Shown: positions 10,892-20,539 of the stretch, in pieces
Numbering within the stretch: the first letter of the stretch is position 1
Layout of the letters: every line of letters begins with the position of its first letter
Source of the DNA: Siphonodentalium dalli
Taxonomy: Eukaryota > Mollusca > Scaphopoda > Gadilida > Siphonodentaliidae
DNA length: 64,000 bases
Reading direction: 5' to 3'
NCBI GenBank assembly: GCA_032622095.1
Contig: CP136061.1
Location: 115,392,754 to 115,456,753 of the forward strand
Translations under genes and position numbers: made by a program
The notes under the pieces: model-generated
What the model was told of the DNA's origin: nothing
What the model saw: the letters and a program-made list of their open reading frames with translations, nothing else
Database searches by the model: none

Positions 10892-11966
10892 CTAAAATAT
10901 TGAAATATTGTATTATTTTCATGAATAAATAAAAATTACATTCCCTGAAACTGAAATTTTAAGGACACAAAAACTCCCGAAATCTTGAAATCACAAAGAT
11001 ATTTTGTAGTTACCTTGTATCTATTGTAATCAAACTTGCGCATTATTAACCTCTTTAAAAAAAAAAAATTATATCAACACAGCAGATAAGCCATTAATTT
11101 CTAAAACCAAATAATGATATGGTATAGGAATTATATAGAAGAGGGCTTTGAAGATTCCATTCAGTGTTTTGAATTGCAATTCTTGAATTTCACTGTGTTC
11201 GCCTGTCGTGTCAGCATGTATGTTAGAAATATGTACATTATATTGAGTTACCTCCAATAGAATGGAATGATGCATTATAAGTCATTAAAGCGGCAAGTCA
11301 TGGTAAGCTACAACTGTAAATCCTTAGAATACAGTTGTTGGCGATTATAAAAGTAATAAACGATAATGAGTATATACTATACTTGAGTAGCAGAGAAGAG
11401 TATTTTTAGTAGTGTTTATTCATTTTATAATAGCCAAGGAAAGATATCAGCCACGAACAGATAACATCATTAACTGTTCTTTTTGACTAGATTGCTTTTT
11501 TCATTTTTAAAAAGAGTCTGAGCTTGTAAGCTAAATTTGTAGAGAATATTTAAAGGCTATCCGCTGTTCGCCTATGATCCCAATTTGATTCATAATCGAT
11601 TTGCTGAATTGTAGAGCCGTAAGATAGGGTCCTGTCAATATTATAAATTTGATTATCTAATCAATGTAATCCGTTTTTGATTATGAACCAAAGTTCTTGA
11701 TTAGAAATTGCATAAGTTTGTTGGCACTTTCGAACTTGGCATGGTCAGTCGCACAGGAATGGAATATGCTGCGAGATAACACCACGAACAAAATAAAGTT
11801 GGATAATGATTGACAAAAAAACAGGTTCCACACAACAATCCCAATAATAGTTGTTGACTTGTTATCAATAAAAATATTGACCAGACATTCTATTATATTC
11901 TTGAAAAAGTAGTACCGGTAATTCTCTGAAAATGAAAATTTAGGAGAGAAAAATATGCAATTCGAC
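10892..11966 (-). other. Intron sequence of the RhoGAP gene, no other feature
   Basis: AT-rich. A decayed partial duplicate of exon d is visible at about 11688-11870: 'tgattagaaattgcataagt', 'tttcga.cttggc' and 'aatgattgacaa' recur with many substitutions and deletions. It is a broken local copy and not an exon. Confidence 0.6.
11688..11880 (-). pseudogene. Degenerate duplicate of RhoGAP exon d
   Basis: Sequence matching 10680-10870 (plus-strand wording 'cgattagaaattgcataagt', 'ggaatatgctg', 'gataatgattgaca', 'ccaggttccaaacagcaa') recurs here about 1 kb away in the same orientation, with deletions that remove the MTLEALSR part and break the frame. It is a fragment of a tandem exon duplication now decayed. 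Confidence 0.7.
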
Positions 11967-12537
11967 TTAAAGGGGTACTGTACGCCAAATGTCGTTGTTG
12001 GTTTTTATATTCTCCGAGTCTGAGAATAAGGTAACACTTTTTTCATTATTTGAAAGTCTGTTGAGTACGAAGTAGTGTTACGGATGACAAATTTACCGGA
12101 ATGCAAAAATACAAATTGTCGTTGTCGAGTAATTTTTGTACAGTTTTCAACCAAATGAATCAAATAAAAGTTATATTATAGGCATACTAGTCCCATATAA
12201 TCATTTAAGTTATTGTATCGTCGCTAGTCAGTGAGTGGCTTGAGTGTTCTCCCCGTATCATCATAATATTTTAAGCAATCGTGTGTGCGATCGGTTTAAC
12301 AAGCCAGTATCCCTCATTTACTTTATTTGATTACGCAAATTCGTAATTTAATTGATGCCATTTTATGGCTCCAGTCATAAATTCAATTTATATCAAATTA
12401 TTAACTTTTAAATTATTAACCTGAGCGTTTACAGAATACATCTTCGACTCAAATTACTTATGTTTCTATATATTATCGATATTAGATCGTTGTTGTCACC
12501 GGAAATTTAATGAAAATGGCGTACAGTACCCCTTTAA
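11967..12537. mobile_element. Non-autonomous TTAA-type element (AAAGGGGTACTGTACGCC family), copy 1
   Basis: Inverted ends TTAAAGGGGTACTGTACGCC (left) and GGCGTACAGTACCCCTTTAA (right) are perfect, with TTAA at both outer edges. The interior matches 36333-37253. Length 571. No coding capacity. A TTAA duplication is typical of piggyBac-like elements; the superfamily is an inference. Confidence 0.85.
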
Positions 12538-12927
12538 GTAATCAATGTGTTGAATATATTAACTTTTTTTAGTGAACTTATGTTCTAACTCACCAGTCTC
12601 GACCGAAATTATTTATGGAATGATGACAAAGAATGTATGGTGCGATATAGATAAAACTTTTTTTGGTTACAGTATACTCATATAATAATACATATTTTCA
12701 TGGGTTATATACATGAATACAACATAAAAAAATAAACAAAGTTAATTTGGTTATGTCTTTTATTTTGTTCATGTACCCCTCTTTCATCTTATAATGCCAA
12801 TTAAATATTAATGGCAAATCGGGAGGCATAGATATTGCAGACAATTCAATAAATAATAATGAATCAAAATGTAATGCTCCAATGCTTCTATTCAGTAGAG
12901 CCATTTCAAGATATATTATGTGATATA
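12538..12927 (-). other. Intron sequence of the RhoGAP gene
   Basis: AT-rich, without a recognised gene or repeat. Confidence 0.4.
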
Positions 12928-13067
12928 TATGGCTTGTTGCCATTCATCGGAAAGCTCTCACAGAACTTTCCAATGAATGGCAACAAGCCATATTTCCAAC
13001 TAAATCCTGAAAAGTTACCCATAATTCTGCTGTAGTTAAGGAGTCGATTATTTAGGGCATTACTGTA
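12928..13067. mobile_element. Hairpin MITE, copy B (left arm mostly lost)
   Basis: The right arm is complete up to 'tagggcattactgta'. Only the 35 loop-proximal bases of the left arm remain. The intact end lies 10 nt from the splice donor of RhoGAP exon c (GTAAGT at 13077-13072). Confidence 0.9.
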
Positions 13068-13077
13068 TATTACTTAC

Positions 13078-13178
13078 TCGTGGACTGCCATAAACTGATC
13101 TTCAGACTCCATTGTTTGGAGCAGCCTCTCTTCTCCATCCGCACCAAAGATGCCTCCCGGAATTTTAAGTAGGAACCT
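13078..13178 (-). CDS. RhoGAP-domain protein, exon c
   Basis: A 101-nt exon of 33 codons plus two bases. Acceptor 'ctactcttacag', donor GTAAGT. It begins RFLLKIPGGIFGADGEERLL, directly continuing LASVVK of exon b, and ends FMAVH. In RhoGAP domains this is the segment after the conserved lysine, normally KxFLRELPEPL. Here the usual LPEP is replaced by IPGG, a change reminiscent of ARHGAP20/TAGAP-type domains, which have IPG. The two trailing bases (GA) plus the first base of exon d make a glutamate codon. Being under 60 codons it is easily missed by frame-length searches; both splice sites and both phase matches support it. Confidence 0.85.
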
Positions 13179-14502
13179 CTGTAAGAGTAGTTATGCTTGT
13201 TATATCAAGGCAGAAATGTATATCTTGTAAAGGTTTGGACATAGCTCTATTTTGAGTAGGTCTTTTGCTTGGGCCAAAAAAATATATGCCTGTGTTTCTG
13301 GTGACATGCAAGAAAAAAATAGGGGCTGGAGGTAGCATTTTATTTTTAACTTTGCTCAAAATAAATATGAACACCTTCCCAGACTGCTTCTCCTTATTTT
13401 AATGTACGATAAAATAATAAAAATAAGTACTAAGTTTGCAAAATCAATAAATTGAAAACCATTGGGGGCGCCGGAATAGGGGCAGAAGGGTCACCAGAAA
13501 CACAGGTCTTTTTTTTTTGGCCTTATCATACCAAGCTAAGTGACACTCCAAATTTCATATGCTGTTGGAGGTTCCTGCAAAGAAGCTATGCTGTTGATTT
13601 TGTTGCATGGTTGTTAAGGGTTTTCGCCAGGGGAAAATAAATGAGGCTGTATTGGGAAAAACACAACATGTCGGTATGACGATGGTTTGCCCAGTCGGAA
13701 GAAAATTTGGATTGTTGTCAATGAAAATTAGCCATTTCCATGCACCTGAGACAAGAAGCAGCACATACAGAAAGCAAATTGAAACAGAGTGTTTCTTTGA
13801 CCTCAAGTTACGAAACTAAAACCATATAAGTGACACAATGCATAATTTGAAATCAAATCGAAAAACAAATTTGTGATTCTACTACACTAATTAATGCGAA
13901 TATCAAAATAAAGTAATAATTTTCGAAGACCAGTTGTAAATTAAATTAAATTAAATTCGAACAAGCTACATGTTGCAGAGTCAAAAGGAAATAGCTGGGA
14001 AATCCATTACCACAAAGAAGTATTATGTCAGTGTTAGCCAATCACAGCATTTAACAGCAAAGAGATGATGCCAATCAGGCGGTTGTTTTTCTGTGACTCC
14101 CCTTTTTCTCGCCACATACCAGTAAGCGGAAGCTAGAATAGCATATAAATTTCCTGTAACATTGCTAATTTCACACAGTTTTTACAAACATGGACAATAC
14201 GGCAACTAAATAAACACTAAAACGCATCTATGAAGAGTCCAGAATTGACCAATAATACTTTTAAAGCAAGGAGAATAGAATTTAGTATTTCTAAGAATTT
14301 CAACAATTAACACCTGGTTTTCAAAGGGTTATTCACCAAAACGAAACCGAAAGGAGATATCATTCTGTCAATCGTAAAACTATTTGTGCACTGTGACATC
14401 ATACTGCAGGGATTGCATGCAGAAGCTATTTATAGTGGTGGTAATGTGAGTGATAGTGAAATCCTTTTGACTCTAATGAGTAGCTTGTTCGAGAGTCTAA
14501 TT
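13179..14502 (-). other. Intron with a small inverted repeat
   Basis: About 13240-13315 and 13485-13530 are partial reverse complements sharing 'caccagaaacacagg' next to a 'ttttttggcc' run. A plus-strand frame (13607-13819) and a minus-strand frame (13806-13555) overlap each other; neither is recognised. 13938-13955 is a short (AAATT)n run. Confidence 0.45.
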
Positions 14503-14765
14503 TTAACCCTTCCACGACTGGAGCTTCCTGAAATTTTTAGAAAACCCGGTGCCAATGCATTATTTTATATATGCGAGTCTCCCATAGGGAGCCTCGCATA
14601 TATAAAAGAATACATTGGCCTAACAATATTTACCTTGACCTTGTAAGCCAATGCATTCTCTTATATATGCGAGGCTCTCTATGGGAGACTTGCATACATA
14701 AGAGAATGCACTGGCACAGGATCTTTAATGTTGCAACAGCGCAGCTCCCGTCATGAAAGGGTTAA
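14503..14765. mobile_element. TTAACCC-type MITE with internal palindromes
   Basis: Ends TTAACCCTTCCACGACTGGAG and CTCCCGTCATGAAAGGGTTAA are imperfect inverted repeats with TTAA at the edges. Inside, two hairpins built on 'cttatatatgcgaggctc' sit at about 14553-14616 and 14648-14717. A second, partial copy is at 54808-54940. Its end lies 43 nt downstream of the exon b splice donor. Confidence 0.8.
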
Positions 14766-14808
14766 TTAGCATTGCCATAAAACCTGCCCTTATGTACTGT
14801 AATATTAC

Positions 14809-14970
14809 CTTGACAACAGAGGCGAGTGTATAAAAGTTGTAATTAGTGTATATGACAGGCTTGCCCTCCGAGAGTCTCTTTATCACTCTCCTACAGTCAA
14901 ATGGGTTACCGGGTCGCCGGAATAGGTCGCTCGTCATGATCCCTTCCTTGGCAATGAACACCAATATCTC
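14809..14970 (-). CDS. RhoGAP-domain protein, exon b (arginine finger)
   Basis: Exactly 54 codons, phase 0 at both ends, between acceptor 'ctatttgcag' and donor GTAATA. It begins EILVFIAKEGIMTSDLFRRP, followed by GN. In RhoGAP domains the first arginine of the FRRxG/S motif is the finger that enters the GTPase active site; here LFRRPGN is intact. It ends YNFYTLASVVK, matching the helix with the conserved lysine. Spacing from arginine finger to lysine (about 37 residues) is normal for the family. A catalytically competent GAP is therefore expected, although the target GTPase cannot be told from sequence. Confidence 0.9.
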
Positions 14971-15239
14971 CTGCAAATAGAACATTTTTCATTACATATA
15001 TGCACATAAAATGACATTATGAGTCGATCATCTGTAGACAAAACGTTTTTCACTTATTAGAGTAAATCTATCAATTTAAATAGGCCAGATATCGTCGTTG
15101 GGCTTCTAAACAGTCAGATGGCATTTTGACCGAAATCACTTTTTGCATGTTCAGAACCTACAAGTTTCTCAGATAACTTGTCAATTTTTCCATCTGGAAT
15201 AAAAGCCATTTATTTTTAAATGGTGTTCTAAAATATCAT
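14971..15239 (-). other. Intron sequence of the RhoGAP gene
   Basis: AT-rich, no recognised feature beyond the exon b acceptor. Confidence 0.4.
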
Positions 15240-15590
15240 ATCTGAATGAGGGTAAAATTCACCCTCAGGAGATATAATTCTGCCTAGGCCTCAACTGCTA
15301 TGGGAGACCTAGTTCCCCAGTTGAATTTGGTGATGTTCACCCATTAGTCACCTCGATTATCCATTTTATCTTCTGCAAATTAGGGGATATAGAAACTGAG
15401 GAGAAGAGAAAAGGTAACTAAAAACAATGTTAATTTGAGACTATAGATACATCCCAGAAGATGAGACCTAAGGTGAATTTGATGATGCTAGCCCGCTGTG
15501 CGGGAAAGTGTCACAAAATTCACCCTCTGGGGACCTCATTCTGAAAATGACAGAGGACCTCATTCTGAAAATGGCAGACACGCTATTCGC
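15240..15590. repeat. Dispersed repeat with paired palindromes ('gaggtcccc..gggtgaattt' family), copy 1
   Basis: It shares the order 'aggcctcaactgct', 'gttcacccattagtcacc', 'aattaggggatatagaaact', 'aatttgagactat' with copies at 55268-55686, 58733-59155 and 59476-59850. Each full copy carries a palindrome built on 'caccctctggggacctcatt' at both ends. The left palindrome of this copy is eroded. Confidence 0.85.
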
Positions 15591-15632
15591 AACCTTGATG
15601 TTAAAGTGATGTGAAACAAATAGGGTGATAGG

Positions 15633-16987
15633 TAGTCCGAGTCTTCTCGTACTAAAACCGGCTAAGATATTGGGATGGAGGTGCCGGTCTTTAGTCCGAG
15701 TTCGTCCCGTATAGTCTCTTATGACACAACTTACGCCCACAATCTGTGGCGGGAATCTGTGTTGTATTTTACTCGATTAACCTAGCAAATCAATACGTGA
15801 TGCTATATACATCGGAAAGGGTGACATCTTATGGTCACAATGGTGTATAATAATCTAACTTTAATGTTAAATTACACATAGAATATTCCGGTTGATTGCC
15901 ACAAACATCGCTTTGTGTCTCTGTTTGTTTACGTTTTAACTGAAAGCCGAATTGTTCCGAATAACTTCGGCATAATCCGCTGGGTATTCTAGTTTCCGTT
16001 TCTATATATAGCGCGGGGTTTTCCGAACAAAATGGCGAAAACCGATCGCCCCAAAGTCCAGTTTCCTATGTGCTTTGAGAACAATTCCCGCACTAAAAAC
16101 TTAATGACATAATGGAGGATCAGAACGGTAGTTTTGTTGACAATTTTCGCAAGCAACTTGTCAAAATTGGAGCAAATTAGAACTCTTATGTCTGACTTGC
16201 CATGAGTGTGATGTGCATTTTGACTTGTGTGTTGATAAAATAATCGGAGAACCGAATCACACAGTTTCGAAATATATTTCTTCCGTTTCAGTGGGACTTT
16301 TCAAACTTAAGGTTCAAAATTTATACAAATTTTGTTTGATTTTTTGTGTGCTTAACAAGAGCAGTATATTGCCCTGTTCGCTTAGTATATATCTTAATTT
16401 CGCGGAAGTCCACCAAATTTGGGTGAAATGTAGCACCATATAAGGCATATTATTTATTCTAATGCTCGTTGTGTTTACACTGTTTTAAACTTTGGGAGGG
16501 TTGTAATTCCCGTAATTTATTTAATGTATTACATTTATATCTCCAATGTTTAATTAATATATTTATTTTTTATTTATTGACACACATAATTACGATTACA
16601 ATGGAGAATTTATCGTAATTTGCGTTGTTAGTCCAAAATCTACGGAATATTTTCAACGGACAATGCCGAACACAGTTCGCGAGGTCAACTGAGTTCGCAT
16701 ACTTTAAAAAAATTGTAAACATTGCGATAAATGTCTCTTTTCGCATTAAATTACCGCTTTCAATTCACAACTGACGTGGATTTCATATCAAATAGCATGT
16801 CTTCTGTTGAAAATATCTGTTTATTGTCGCAATTGTGATATTTTATTTCATATAATTGTGGTTTTATTTGAGCGGGTCAATAACGCTTAAGTCGTGTCAT
16901 AAGAGACTATACGGGACGAACTCGGACTAAAGACCGGCACCTCCATCCCAATATCTTAGCCGGTTTAGTACGAGAAGACTTGGACTA
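15633..16987. mobile_element. Mutator-like (MULE-type) element, non-autonomous, 1355 bp
   Basis: Terminal inverted repeats of about 95-100 bases are nearly identical (left begins TAGTCCGAGTCTTCTCGTAC; right ends in its reverse complement with one T/C change). A perfect 9-bp direct repeat GGTGATAGG flanks the element at 15624-15632 and 16988-16996. Long TIRs plus a 9-bp duplication are the hallmark of Mutator-like elements. The only internal frame of note (16213-16443, 76 codons) is not recognised as transposase. The near-perfect ends imply a fairly recent insertion in the RhoGAP intron. Confidence 0.85.
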
Positions 16988-17417
16988 GGTGATAGGGTGA
17001 TCAAATAGAAATAGAGAATAATCTTGCTCAAAGTAGTTATTATTTACGAATATTAATCCAAATTGACAACACACACCGCCAATCTAATATACTAATTAGA
17101 TGCAATGACTCTCGATGGCAAAATCATTTGTGTTATTTTATCGACGATAGTTGCATACGAACCGAGATGTAAATATTTACAATTGAGCGTAGTTCGCGTG
17201 ATGTTTTCTATGGAGTGGTATAGTCAATTTCTTTTTAATTTTTGGCCATGTTAGTAAAATGCTATATTCCTCAGGTTGGCATAGCACCTGAGTACTAACT
17301 TTTCAGTTACATACACTCGAACAAGTTAATAATATGTCTTTAAGATGAATACACTACACTGTGTCTATGTTGGGTCTTGTAAACAGTAGAATGAATTTTC
17401 TGTAAGTTAATACTCAC

Positions 17418-17481
17418 AACTATTGGTGTAGGAAGGTAGCCCTTCTTCAATGCAATGGAAAGTGGAACACCAAATTTTATC
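17418..17481 (-). CDS. RhoGAP-domain protein, exon a (start of the domain)
   Basis: A 64-nt exon: one base completing a codon, then 21 codons reading IKFGVPLSIALKKGYLPTPI plus V. It lies between a strong acceptor ('ctttttccttcag') and donor GTGAGT. The FGVPL word is the classic start of RhoGAP domains (F-G-x-P-L), and LPTPIV leads straight into EILVFI of exon b, with matching phase 0. Exons a to d thus give about 165 domain residues. The exon upstream must end with two unpaired bases; it was not identified with confidence. Confidence 0.85.
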
Positions 17482-17584
17482 CTGAAGGAAAAAGATATAT
17501 AAAATAGTAGAAGGAATCGTAGCAGGCGACTGGACATCCTGCAACCCAGTCTGTGTTAACATACACTCATACCGATACTGAGTC

Positions 17585-18235
17585 CAGGGCTCGAAATGTA
17601 CTGAATTTCTTACCTGGTTCGGTTGACAGGTACATTGTAGATTTATGTTCTACCTGTCACCTCAAAATTTCATCTGTCATTAATTTTATATTTAGAGTAT
17701 ATTACTATACTGGCATGAACCCATCATACAGTTATGCTCTAATTAATCGACTCCTTAACCACAGCAGAATTATGGGTAACTTTTCAGGATTTAGTCGGAA
17801 ATATGGCGTGTTGCCATTCATCGGAAAGCACTCACTGAGAGGTTTCCGATGAATGGCAACAAGCCATATTTCAGACTAAATCCTGAAAAATTACCCATAA
17901 TTCTGCTGTGGTTAAGGTGTCGATTATTTAGGGCATTACTGTAAATGACAGGCACACTATTTCAAGGCTTGAGTATAATGCCCCCTTAGTTGAGTTCAAC
18001 CACTCAAGAATTATGGTAATTTTGTTTAGGATTTAGTTGGATTTTAGTTGAAAATACAAGTACGGTTTGGTCTCATACGAAAGCTCTCGATGTCACAGTA
18101 TAAGACAAAATTTCATGTTCTGTCAGAAAATGCTACCTGCCACACATGACAGGTAAGAATAATCCTTACATGTACCTGTCACCACAAATTACTGCCGGTC
18201 AGGGATGGGCAGACAGGTGTACATTTCGAGCCCTG
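17585..18235. mobile_element. TIR element with CAGGGCTCGAAATGTAC ends
   Basis: The 17-base ends are inverted and identical (17585 and 18235). Internal 'acctgtcac' and 'gacaggta' words repeat. The CAGGGCTCGAAAT terminus is of a kind common in hAT-like non-autonomous elements, but no matching 8-bp duplication is visible. A hairpin MITE (copy C) is inserted at 17727-17943. Confidence 0.7.
17727..17943. mobile_element. Hairpin MITE, copy C
   Basis: Full-length palindrome with ends TACAGTTATGCTCTAA and TTAGGGCATTACTGTA, loop near 17838. Nested in the 17585-18235 element, so it is younger than that element. Confidence 0.9.
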
Positions 18236-19049
18236 ATATGATTCTATCATATTCCCACCAACAGATCATTTCTCTGAATATTTGCAGACTTCCCCAAAAT
18301 TATATCACATCGCACTACATTAATCGTTTCGATTGGACACTTTATCTTGGTGCTACTAACAGTGAGTTCTGATTAGTACTACTGGCGTTGAATCAGTGTA
18401 AAGTTGAGCTAAAAATCCCTATGGCACTAACAATTTTTACCTCCAAGTTCATAAATGAGGCCAGATAATAAAATTTATATAGATTATTCGACGGTACGGT
18501 AATTCATTCTACAGTATTTCCAATGAATCATATGCTAATTCAGCTATAAGAGTTAAAAACTAATTGGTGCGGATTAGAGGGCAAACCATACATGAAAGAT
18601 TTTTATGTATCTACAATGTACCAGCATGTCCCAGTGGAACAACATTTATTTATGGTACCGGTAGCTTTATGGTAATATTATGTTACTTAGTACACAAATT
18701 TTGAAATATCATCTGCTAAAGGAATCTTTTCATTTATATAATGTGGATGGATATAATTTTAATTATTTATCATTGATTCAATATTTTAATAATGTTGTTT
18801 GTATGATTTAATTCTTATATTGGCGATTGTTACAATATTATTCAGTTTATTTGCAAAAAATATATTCAGTTATTCACCCATGGATATGACGTCATAAATG
18901 ACGTACTCAGCCGCCAAAGGGTTAAATATATACAATACATGTGTACATGCAAACTGCAGTGCCCATTCTCTGCCAACATTGCTGAGATAGAATTGGACAG
19001 TCTTCATTTTTTAATATCTGATGAGGAAATTTATACTGTACATGTACAT
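18236..19049. other. Non-genic AT-rich stretch
   Basis: No recognised gene. A single MITE-like end occurs at about 18888-18926 ('gacgtactcagccgccaaag' then 'ggttaaa'). A weak minus-strand frame at 19001-18947 is discussed among the rejected items. Confidence 0.4.
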
Positions 19050-19464
19050 AAAACAAATATTGAATTGAATTGAATATTTGTTTATTATAGTGACATTGTG
19101 TTACATATATAAATGCGTATACACACACAACAATAATCGACAATTACACCCGGCCCATAGGGCCTATAAGTCACTCTATTTCAAAATAAATATAATTATT
19201 AATTAATTAATTTCGCGGCGTCGTTATTAATTTCTGTCTTTCTCCAAATGCACGGTACAGGAATTTAGCAGTTTGTCGCGGAAAGTTATCGAATAAATGT
19301 TTGGCCATATAAGTCAGAGAATTCACACCATTGATGTGGAAATTGGCACTACGAAAAAAATCCGTCAGTAAATTATCATATGCGTTGCACTGAAGAAAAA
19401 GATGGAGCTCGTCTTCCAGACTTTGATTGGCAGAACACACATATTCGGTCGACCAAGTCTTCAA
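19050..19464 (-). pseudogene. LINE remnant: 3' end of a non-LTR retrotransposon
   Basis: The minus frame reads ANQSLEDELHLFLQCNAYDN then FRSANFHINGVNSL and ends FLYRAFGERQKL. The E-D-E-x-H-x-x-x-x-C pattern is the tail domain found after reverse transcriptase in many CR1/L2/Jockey-group LINEs. Downstream on the same strand comes a short 3' UTR ending in 'ttcaattcaattcaat', the kind of short tandem tail these elements carry. The upstream coding part is absent, as expected for 5' truncation. Confidence 0.7.
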
Positions 19465-20012
19465 ATAACAAGGGTAATCTATTTCTTAGTTAACACCTGT
19501 TCCATAACACTTTCTATACTAAATACTCATTGACGAGTAGTTCCTTTTGGAAATGTTTATATAATAAGTTCAACAACTTATTATCTGAACATTGCCCACC
19601 ATGACATGAGGCTACTTTTATTAGCTGAACACACACCTAAATGAATAATAGACTGTTCCAATGTATACTTTAATAAATGAATGGGAGAATCTATTTTGTA
19701 TAGAAAGGGTATTAATTTTTTTACATTATGTGAATGGTCAGCTTGAGATTTAATGATCTAGGAGCTTTTGTGATTTCTTGTTGGGGTTATTTTATTCATA
19801 TTTATTGCAAAATTGGCCTAAATCATGAAATCTCGAGCTGGAATAATCACCTGCTGCAAAATACATTAAGGAACAGATACTGACTAAGAAATATAATACC
19901 TGTGTTATTTTTTCAATGTTATAAAGTTCTCTGTCAACAAAAAGTTATCAGGTTTTGAACTAGTGGAACATGATCTCTTTATTTTTTTAGGCCTAATTTG
20001 AAGTGGTCTTAC

Positions 20013-20207
20013 TTCTCTTGTGGAACCTCTGAACTCCTGTCGGACACACATCCTCCAAACACATTACGCAGCACTGACATCTCTGACCAGGGTAGATAAC
20101 TCTGAGTCGTTTTTCAGACATTGAGCCTACTTTACCCCACAGCGATTCTTCTTCATTTTGGCTGCTGCGCTCCTTCTTTATTACCAAGACATCGCTATCG
20201 TTGGATG
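20013..20207 (-). CDS. Possible exon, perhaps 5' part of the RhoGAP gene
   Basis: An open frame of 64 codons ends at a good donor (GTAAGA after GAA at 20013). It reads SNDSDVLVIKKERSSQNEEE early, SMSEKRLRVIYPGQRCQCC in the middle and CLEDVCPTGVQRFHKR at the end. The composition is exon-like (charged, cysteine pairs) and unlike nearby repeats. The acceptor is less sure: AG at 20209-20208 is the only one that avoids an in-frame TGA, and its pyrimidine tract is weak. It leaves one unpaired base, whereas exon a needs two, so at least one more exon would be required between them. It may belong to another gene. Family not recognised. Confidence 0.4.
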
Positions 20208-20539
20208 CTCATCTAAGGCGGCATAGTGAAGTTTCTGTGAAGATATAATTAAACATTAACCCTTTCTCTACTATATGTTACAAAAGCCATGATCTTGTAT
20301 AAGATAATTTAGTGAAATATGTTGTTTATATTCATACATATATTTACATGTATAAATGGAAAACTGAACATCTGAAACACAGATATGTACCAGTAATACA
20401 TGTACAAACAAGCTATGCTTTTCATGTGGATACCAGATACATGTATATGTTATCGATGATAAGCTCAAATTTTATGTACAGATCAATACATTGTTCAATA
20501 AAGCAACCAAGTACTCAGAATAATCAACAGAACTTTCAC

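Noticed and set aside
17585-18235. An 8-bp target duplication for the CAGGGCTCGAAAT element
   Set aside because: The flanking octamers (actgagtc and atatgatt) do not match, so the hAT assignment stays tentative.
18947-19001. Minus-strand segment reading CPILSQQCWQRMGTAVC that would be in phase between the 20013 exon and RhoGAP exon a
   Set aside because: The phase fit requires an acceptor with almost no pyrimidine tract and a weak donor (GTACAC), and no homology is recognised; the phase match alone is not enough.
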